Part shown: positions 5,862 through 9,694 of the stretch, piece after piece
Layout of the letters: every line of letters starts with the position of its first letter
Position numbering within the stretch: the stretch's first letter is position 1
Assembly (NCBI GenBank): GCA_964635845.1
Contig: CAZWNO010000133.1
Coordinates: 1-9,694 of the forward strand
Direction of reading: 5' to 3'
Length of the DNA: 9,694 bases
Origin: SZUA-365 sp964635845
GTDB lineage: Bacteria; Bacteroidota; Ignavibacteria; SZUA-365
Translations under genes and position numbers: made by a program
Notes under the pieces: generated by a model
Seen by the model: only the letters and a program-made list of their open reading frames with translations
What the model was told of the DNA's origin: nothing
Database searches by the model: none

Positions 5862-7913
5862 ATGAAGAAACTGTTTCTGTTGGCTTTCCTGGTGCTCGCC
5901 GCCGGGATGGCTCAGGCACAGCAGGTGATCGTCAAGACGCCTGAGATCGCCGGCCCGTCCGTGAACATGAAAAAGGACGCTGCTGCGACCAGTTACAAAA
6001 TGCAATTCATGCCGATCGACGAGCGCACCAGCTTCCATCGCGACGGAAGCGTTGGCCGCATGAACAAGACGACCGAGAAGCATGGCGTGACCGAGATCGG
6101 TCTGATGGCGAACACCTACGGCATGATCGGGGACTCGCGCAATCAGATCGCCTTCGATCCCAAAACCAATTCCGTCGCCGTCGTCTGGCGCGGGAATGAC
6201 CGTTCGACCAGCGGCGACGGCAACACGCTGTACGTCCGCTACTCCACCGACAACGGCGTGACCTGGGGCCCGCAGGGCGACAACGTCGCGACCTCCCCGA
6301 GCCCCCGCTATCCGAATATTTTCATCCACAACGACGACAAGGGCAGTGGCGCCCACACCGCGCTGATGTGGCCGCAGGTCGACCGCTTCAACGACGGCAC
6401 CACCGGCTGGCGTGATTTCTATTCGATGAAGAGCGATATCGGCAACGGCAATCCGCAGTACGGCATTTCCCCGGCGCCGCCCTACTGGTCCATCCCCTAT
6501 CTGACCGTTCCCGATCAGAACACGGGCGACCTCTACAACATGGCCTTCGGCATCGACCCCTCGTCGGCTACAGCCTCGACAGAAGAGATCTACCTGCTTC
6601 GCTCCACCGACGGCGGACTGAACTGGGCTCCCGTGACCCTCAACAATCCGGTTTTCACGTCGGACCTCGTGCCCCAGGGATACTTCGCCTCGAACCTTCG
6701 TCTCGACATGAGTCCCGACGGCAGCACAATGATTCTCGCGTTCGGACTCATCATCGAGAGCGAGCCCAACCGCGCGTTCCTGCTCGACGAGAATCACGGT
6801 GTCGCCTGGCGCATCTCCACCGACAAGGGCATGACCTGGGGTCCGCTGCAGCAGTTCTTCCCGCGTGATATTCAGGACAAGCCGGCACCCTTCGATGCGA
6901 AGTGGACCATGTCCTGGGATTTCGACGTCGTGCTCGATTACCAGAACCGTCCTCACTTCCTGACCATCGCTTCCGCCGACATCAATCCGTTCAGCCCCTT
7001 CGACGACGCGCCGACGGATTCCACCATCAGCCTTCAGAGCGTCGATTCCACGTTCGCGACCGAGATCACCTATTACGACGATCCGACCGACACATCGAAC
7101 TGGCGCATTTTCCCGATCGGTCCGGCGCGCCGCGTGCGTACCGACCGCGTCGCGGCAGCCGCGATGAATGAAGACTTTTCGGCCTACCTCGTGCGCAACG
7201 AACCCAAGTGGGCGCGCAACTGGGAGGGAACGAAGATCTACGCGAAATGGATCTCTCCGATCACCTCATGGCGCGTCGCCCTCGTGGCCGGCACGAACAC
7301 CCTGTTCGCCGATTCGCTGTACCAGGTCTACGCCAACGGCCGCCATGTCGACAGCAAGTCGGTAATCGCGTGGACGTACAGCTGGCCGTTCGGAAACCCC
7401 CAGGCTGTCACCAACGAGATGGACAGCCTGATGCGCATGACGGCCATCGATGAGGTCATGACCAAGATGACGAAGATGGCCTACTACGCCGGCGATGATG
7501 GCACCCTGCACATAATCTTCGTGGAATGGGGCATCGCGGATGCGCCGGACAGCGATCCTGTCAACACCGATCAGATCGTCTGGTACGTCCAGAATGCGAA
7601 AGTCGTGGTTCCCCCGATCGCCCCTGTCGAGCAGATCGACGAGATCCCGGGCGACTTCAGCCTTTCGCAGAATTATCCGAACCCGTTCAATCCGAGCACC
7701 GAGATCACCTTCACCCTGCCGCAGGCCGGACAGACCGCGCTGCGCGTCTACAACCTCCTCGGCCGGGAAGTCGCGACGCTGATCAACGAGTACCGCGGCG
7801 CAGGCACGCATCGCGCCACGTTCGACGCGACGTCACTGCCCTCCGGCATGTACATCTACCGCCTCGAAAGCGGCGCGCAGACCATCTCGCGCAAGATGAT
7901 GCTCAGCAAGTAA
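5862..7913 (+). CDS. Secreted Asp-box (BNR/sialidase-like) protein with type IX secretion sorting domain
   Basis: This 683-residue protein starts with a Sec signal peptide (1-19: MKK, hydrophobic core, AQA-Q cleavage site) and ends with a type A T9SS C-terminal sorting domain (about 598-683). The sorting domain has LSQNYPNPFNPSTEITF (601-617), ALRVYNLLGREVATL (626-640), LPSGMYIYRL (659-668) and a terminal SRKMMLSK. It should cross the outer membrane through the type IX system and be released or surface-anchored. The body is probably a beta-propeller: three Asp-box motifs S-x-D-x-G-x-x-W occur at 128-135 (STDNGVTW), 248-255 (STDGGLNW) and 319-326 (STDKGMTW). Asp-boxes are structural and occur in sialidases and many other propellers. 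I do not see the sialidase Arg triad convincingly, so enzymatic activity is unproven. Residues of about 340-590 match nothing I know. It appears monocistronic, with a terminator directly downstream. Confidence 0.92.
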   Translation: MKKLFLLAFLVLAAGMAQAQQVIVKTPEIAGPSVNMKKDAAATSYKMQFMPIDERTSFHRDGSVGRMNKTTEKHGVTEIGLMANTYGMIGDSRNQIAFDPKTNSVAVVWRGNDRSTSGDGNTLYVRYSTDNGVTWGPQGDNVATSPSPRYPNIFIHNDDKGSGAHTALMWPQVDRFNDGTTGWRDFYSMKSDIGNGNPQYGISPAPPYWSIPYLTVPDQNTGDLYNMAFGIDPSSATASTEEIYLLRSTDGGLNWAPVTLNNPVFTSDLVPQGYFASNLRLDMSPDGSTMILAFGLIIESEPNRAFLLDENHGVAWRISTDKGMTWGPLQQFFPRDIQDKPAPFDAKWTMSWDFDVVLDYQNRPHFLTIASADINPFSPFDDAPTDSTISLQSVDSTFATEITYYDDPTDTSNWRIFPIGPARRVRTDRVAAAAMNEDFSAYLVRNEPKWARNWEGTKIYAKWISPITSWRVALVAGTNTLFADSLYQVYANGRHVDSKSVIAWTYSWPFGNPQAVTNEMDSLMRMTAIDEVMTKMTKMAYYAGDDGTLHIIFVEWGIADAPDSDPVNTDQIVWYVQNAKVVVPPIAPVEQIDEIPGDFSLSQNYPNPFNPSTEITFTLPQAGQTALRVYNLLGREVATLINEYRGAGTHRATFDATSLPSGMYIYRLESGAQTISRKMMLSK

Positions 7914-7937
7914 ACCGACGTCCTTTTCGACTCGACG

Positions 7938-7966
7938 CGGCCCCGGATTCCGGGGCCGTTTTTTTT
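7938..7966 (+). terminator. Intrinsic terminator of the secreted Asp-box gene
   Basis: CGGCCCCGG (7938-7946) and CCGGGGCCG (7950-7958) form a 9-bp perfect stem with an ATT loop, followed immediately by eight T residues (7959-7966). It lies 25 bp after the stop codon and is the only canonical rho-independent terminator in the window. Confidence 0.93.
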
Positions 7967-8043
7967 GACGGCATTTTTTCGCATTTTAATGATTGCCCCG
8001 ACGCATATCGGAGCCAGTGAATGCAAACATATTCCGGTTGTCA

Positions 8044-8778
8044 ATGATTCGTCTCGTTACGGGTCTGTCTACCTTCCTTCTGCTGCTGACGGCCTGCGGA
8101 AACGAGCCGGCGAGCATCGAGGAATTCGAGAGCATGGCGCAGGAGGTGGAACAGCTCGCCGCCTCGATCGCGGCACAGCAGCAGGAAATCCGGGCCATTC
8201 TTCAATCCTACAATCAGACCGTCCCCGCTGCGCACCGGTTGCGGCTCGACATCGATCCCGTTTGCGGGCTCGGCGAAGCCGCACTCGGGGAATTGTCGGA
8301 GCGCATCGATTGCGAGGCGGATGAGTCCTGCCGCAGCCTGCTCGAGCGGATTGCGGAGATCCAGGACGACATCGCCCGCGAGCAGGATCTGATGAGCGAG
8401 ATCACCGCACGGCTCCCCGCACCCCATCGCGTGCGTCGGGGCGAGAACCATTATTCGCTCTGCGTGAAATACCTGACCAGCCGGCACGGGCTCGATCCGA
8501 GGACCGCTGATTCCGTCGTCGCGCGCATCGCGCTGAACGGCGACATCATCGAAGGTTTCCATGTATGGTTCTATTACGACGAGGGCATGTTCGGGACCTT
8601 CGTCACACAGGGAGATGCGCATATTTCCCCGGCGGTCTTCGCGAAAGTCGTCAAGCGCCAGGTCCTCGAACAGGCGCAGCGCCAGGGCCGGGATGAGCCC
8701 TTCGAAACGATCGTCGACAGTCTCAATCGATCGGGCGCGCTGCTCGCGAATTTCAAGCATGGCGTGACCGGACTGTAG
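8044..8778 (+). CDS. Lipoprotein with coiled coil and LysM-like domain
   Basis: This is a 244-residue predicted lipoprotein. Residues 1-18 (MIRLVTGLSTFLLLLTAC) form a type II signal peptide with lipobox LTAC, so Cys18 would be lipidated and the protein anchored in a membrane. Residues of about 24-58 (IEEFESMAQEVEQLAA region) and 97-122 (RSLLERIAEIQDDIAREQ region) look like coiled coil, joined by a stretch with Cys74, Cys90 and Cys96. Residues of about 128-196 (HRVRRGENHYSLCVKYL, ALNGDIIEGFHVWFYY, VTQGDAHISP) resemble a LysM peptidoglycan-binding module: V-x-x-G-x-N/D at the start, and G-F-x-V-W replacing the usual G-Q-x-L-x-I-P end. That match is by eye and divergent. The ATG at 8044 begins the signal peptide exactly; an in-frame ATG at 7993 would bury it. 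No Shine-Dalgarno site is visible. It is probably co-transcribed with the hydrolase gene 23 bp downstream. Confidence 0.82.
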   Translation: MIRLVTGLSTFLLLLTACGNEPASIEEFESMAQEVEQLAASIAAQQQEIRAILQSYNQTVPAAHRLRLDIDPVCGLGEAALGELSERIDCEADESCRSLLERIAEIQDDIAREQDLMSEITARLPAPHRVRRGENHYSLCVKYLTSRHGLDPRTADSVVARIALNGDIIEGFHVWFYYDEGMFGTFVTQGDAHISPAVFAKVVKRQVLEQAQRQGRDEPFETIVDSLNRSGALLANFKHGVTGL

Positions 8779-8801
8779 AACCATTCCCGACGGAGGTAAT
8801 C

Positions 8802-9479
8802 ATGCTGAAGCTCACCTATCTCAGCCACTCCTCGTTCATCCTCGACAGCGGCCCCCATCGCCTCATCATCGATCCCTTCATCTCGGGAAATCCGACCTGC
8901 CCGGTGAAACCGGAGCAGGTGAAGCCGGATTTCATCGTCCTCACGCACGCCCACGGCGACCATCTCGGCGATGCGCTCACTCTCGCGAAGAAACATGACG
9001 CGCTGATCATCGCCGTCAACGAACTCGCCAACTACGTCGCCTCGAAAGGCGCGCACACGCATAACATGCATATCGGCGGCGCGCATGCGTTTCCGTTCGG
9101 ACGCCTGAAATTCACCATCGCACATCACGGCTCGGCCTCGCCCGACGGACAGTACATGGGAGAACCCGCGGGCGTCGTCATCACGATGGGCGGGAAGACG
9201 GTGTACCACACCGGCGACACGGGACTGTTTCTCGACATGCAGCTGATCGGCGAACGCGATGCGATCGATTGCATGTGCGCGCCGATAGGAGATAATTTCA
9301 CGATGGGGATCGACGACGCCGTCAAGGCGGTCGAATTCGTCAAACCCGGCCTGGCGATTCCGATGCACTACAACACCTTCGGCGTCATCCAGGCCGACCC
9401 GTTCCGTTTCCAGGCCGAGGTCGAGGCGGCAGGCCTGCATGCGCGCGTGCTGCAGTTCGGCGAGACCATGACTTTGTAG
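8802..9479 (+). CDS. UPF0173-type metal-dependent hydrolase (metallo-beta-lactamase fold)
   Basis: This 225-residue protein is full length for the UPF0173 family (UlaG/YtkL-like). Expected metal ligands are present: His9 in YLSHSSF (6-12), the HxHxDH motif THAHGDH (48-54, with His49, His51, Asp53 and His54), AHHGS (107-111), HTGDTG (136-141, Asp139) and PMHYNTF (187-193, His189). No signal peptide is seen, so it acts in the cytoplasm. The fold usually binds two metal ions and cleaves phosphoester, lactone or similar bonds; the physiological substrate of this family is not settled, and the sequence does not reveal it. The start is well supported by GGAGGT (8792-8797), four bases before ATG. 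The gene follows the lipoprotein gene by 23 bp, so the pair is likely one transcript, although a cytoplasmic hydrolase and a membrane lipoprotein have no obvious joint function. I see no clear intrinsic terminator after it. Confidence 0.93.
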   Translation: MLKLTYLSHSSFILDSGPHRLIIDPFISGNPTCPVKPEQVKPDFIVLTHAHGDHLGDALTLAKKHDALIIAVNELANYVASKGAHTHNMHIGGAHAFPFGRLKFTIAHHGSASPDGQYMGEPAGVVITMGGKTVYHTGDTGLFLDMQLIGERDAIDCMCAPIGDNFTMGIDDAVKAVEFVKPGLAIPMHYNTFGVIQADPFRFQAEVEAAGLHARVLQFGETMTL

Positions 9480-9644
9480 CGCAGGCCGAAGGGCGCGTAC
9501 GAGCGCGCACGAGAGGTCATCGACGAGAATTTTTTCGCGAATAGGGGGAAAAGGATTTTTTCCGGAGGAGAAAAAAACGTAATTTGGGAGAAGGGAATGT
9601 TGTTCTCTTACACGGTTTCCAGAAACTATTGTGAAGGACTCTCA
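9480..9644. other. Intergenic leader region with A/T-tract stem-loops
   Basis: 165 bp between the hydrolase and the next gene. The central part has unusual A and T tracts: T6 at 9530-9535, GGAAAA at 9547-9552, TTTTTTCC at 9556-9563 and GGAGAAAAAA at 9567-9576. The T tract at 9556-9563 can pair with either the upstream or the downstream A tract, but not both. A TAATTTG box (9580-9586) resembles the TATTTTG at 2981-2987. Regulatory function is inferred only from these shapes. Confidence 0.4.
9633..9638 (+). promoter_or_regulatory. Ribosome binding site for the last, truncated gene
   Basis: GAAGGA lies six bases before ATG at 9645. It is the main evidence that a gene begins there despite only 50 bp of coding sequence in view. 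Confidence 0.7.
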
Positions 9645-9694
9645 ATGTCTAGCGCACTGAACGACTTCATGCAGGAAGTCAAAGCCAAGAACCC
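9645..9694 (+). CDS. N-terminus of a gene cut by the window end, tentatively NADP-type glutamate dehydrogenase
   Basis: Sixteen complete codons are visible, reading MSSALNDFMQEVKAKN, with the next codon starting CC (Pro whatever its third base). The GAAGGA ribosome site six bases upstream makes a real start likely. The pattern of a short amphipathic helix ending in V-x-x-(K/R)-(N/D)-P resembles the start of GdhA-type glutamate dehydrogenases, where a P-x-E-x-E-F-x-Q-A-V motif would follow. Such an enzyme interconverts 2-oxoglutarate plus ammonia and glutamate in the cytoplasm. The identification rests on very few residues and is tentative. That a coding sequence begins here is considerably more certain than what it encodes. 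Confidence 0.55.
   Translation, partial: MSSALNDFMQEVKAKN

Noticed and set aside
5853..6956. A 367-codon minus-strand open frame opposite the secreted Asp-box gene
   Set aside because: The plus strand has a signal peptide, Asp-boxes and a sorting domain; the antisense product has no recognisable motif.
7965..7990. TTGACG plus TTTAAT as a promoter for the lipoprotein gene
   Set aside because: The boxes are only 14 bp apart, and the first is formed partly by the T-run of the terminator.
7993..8043. Earlier ATG for the lipoprotein
   Set aside because: It would place 17 residues before the lipoprotein signal peptide and sits next to the terminator; the ATG at 8044 gives a normal type II signal sequence.
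8574..9440. A 288-codon minus-strand open frame across the lipoprotein and hydrolase genes
   Set aside because: It spans two well-supported plus-strand genes and lacks any domain or ribosome site that I can recognise.
9492..9535. GCGCG/CGCGC stem and T6 as a terminator after the hydrolase gene
   Set aside because: The stem is only 5 bp and the T-run is about 20 nt away, so it does not form a normal intrinsic terminator.
1..9694. CRISPR array, tRNA/rRNA, insertion sequence or defence cassette
   Set aside because: No regularly spaced repeats, no cloverleaf or rRNA motif, no transposase or integrase, and no known defence or toxin domain in any credible gene.

Overview
The window is GC-rich bacterial chromosome, most likely from the Bacteroidota/Chlorobiota/Ignavibacteriota (FCB) part of the tree. 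The best evidence is the secreted protein at 5862-7913. It ends in a textbook type IX secretion (Por) C-terminal sorting domain, with the NYPNPFNP start, a VYNLLGREVATL strand and a terminal SRKMMLSK. That system is essentially confined to the FCB group. The high GC, and the good Shine-Dalgarno sites in front of most genes, fit a GC-rich Chlorobi/Ignavibacteria/Kapabacteria-like lineage better than a typical AT-rich Bacteroidetes that lacks Shine-Dalgarno sites. This placement is an inference. No ribosomal or other phylogenetic marker is present.

Layout. (1) 1-675: 3' part of a UDP-GlcNAc 2-epimerase family gene on the plus strand, cut by the window edge. (2) 728-1264 and 1365-2729, minus strand: a succinate-semialdehyde dehydrogenase of the GabD1/Sad type, followed downstream by a four-helix membrane protein of unknown function. 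(3) 2730-3031: a divergent intergenic region with a cluster of TCCCG/CGGGA motifs and a sigma70-like promoter facing right. (4) 3032-4177 and 4208-5536, plus strand, 30 bp apart and probably one operon: an exported protein with TPR repeats, and a single-pass membrane protein with two periplasmic SPOR domains. (5) 5537-5861: a 325-bp gene-free region that starts with a 19-bp tandem repeat. (6) 5862-7913: a secreted Asp-box (BNR-like) protein with a type IX sorting domain, closed by a strong intrinsic terminator at 7938-7966. (7) 8044-8778 and 8802-9479, 23 bp apart: a lipoprotein with a coiled coil and a LysM-like segment, then a UPF0173-type metallo-beta-lactamase-fold hydrolase. (8) 9645-end: the first 16 full codons of another gene with a good ribosome site. 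It is tentatively an NADP-type glutamate dehydrogenase.

Themes. Several products are envelope-directed: the TPR exported protein, the SPOR protein (SPOR domains bind denuded peptidoglycan), the LysM-like lipoprotein and the type IX-secreted protein. The epimerase makes a sugar nucleotide used for cell-surface polysaccharide. The aldehyde dehydrogenase (and the last gene, if it is a glutamate dehydrogenase) belongs to glutamate/GABA carbon metabolism. I found no tRNA, rRNA, CRISPR array, transposase, phage gene or toxin-antitoxin/defence cassette. The window looks like ordinary chromosomal backbone. The points most worth a second look are small: an epimerase lacking usual substrate-loop residues, a palindromic tandem repeat, an unusual motif cluster and two poorly characterised envelope proteins.
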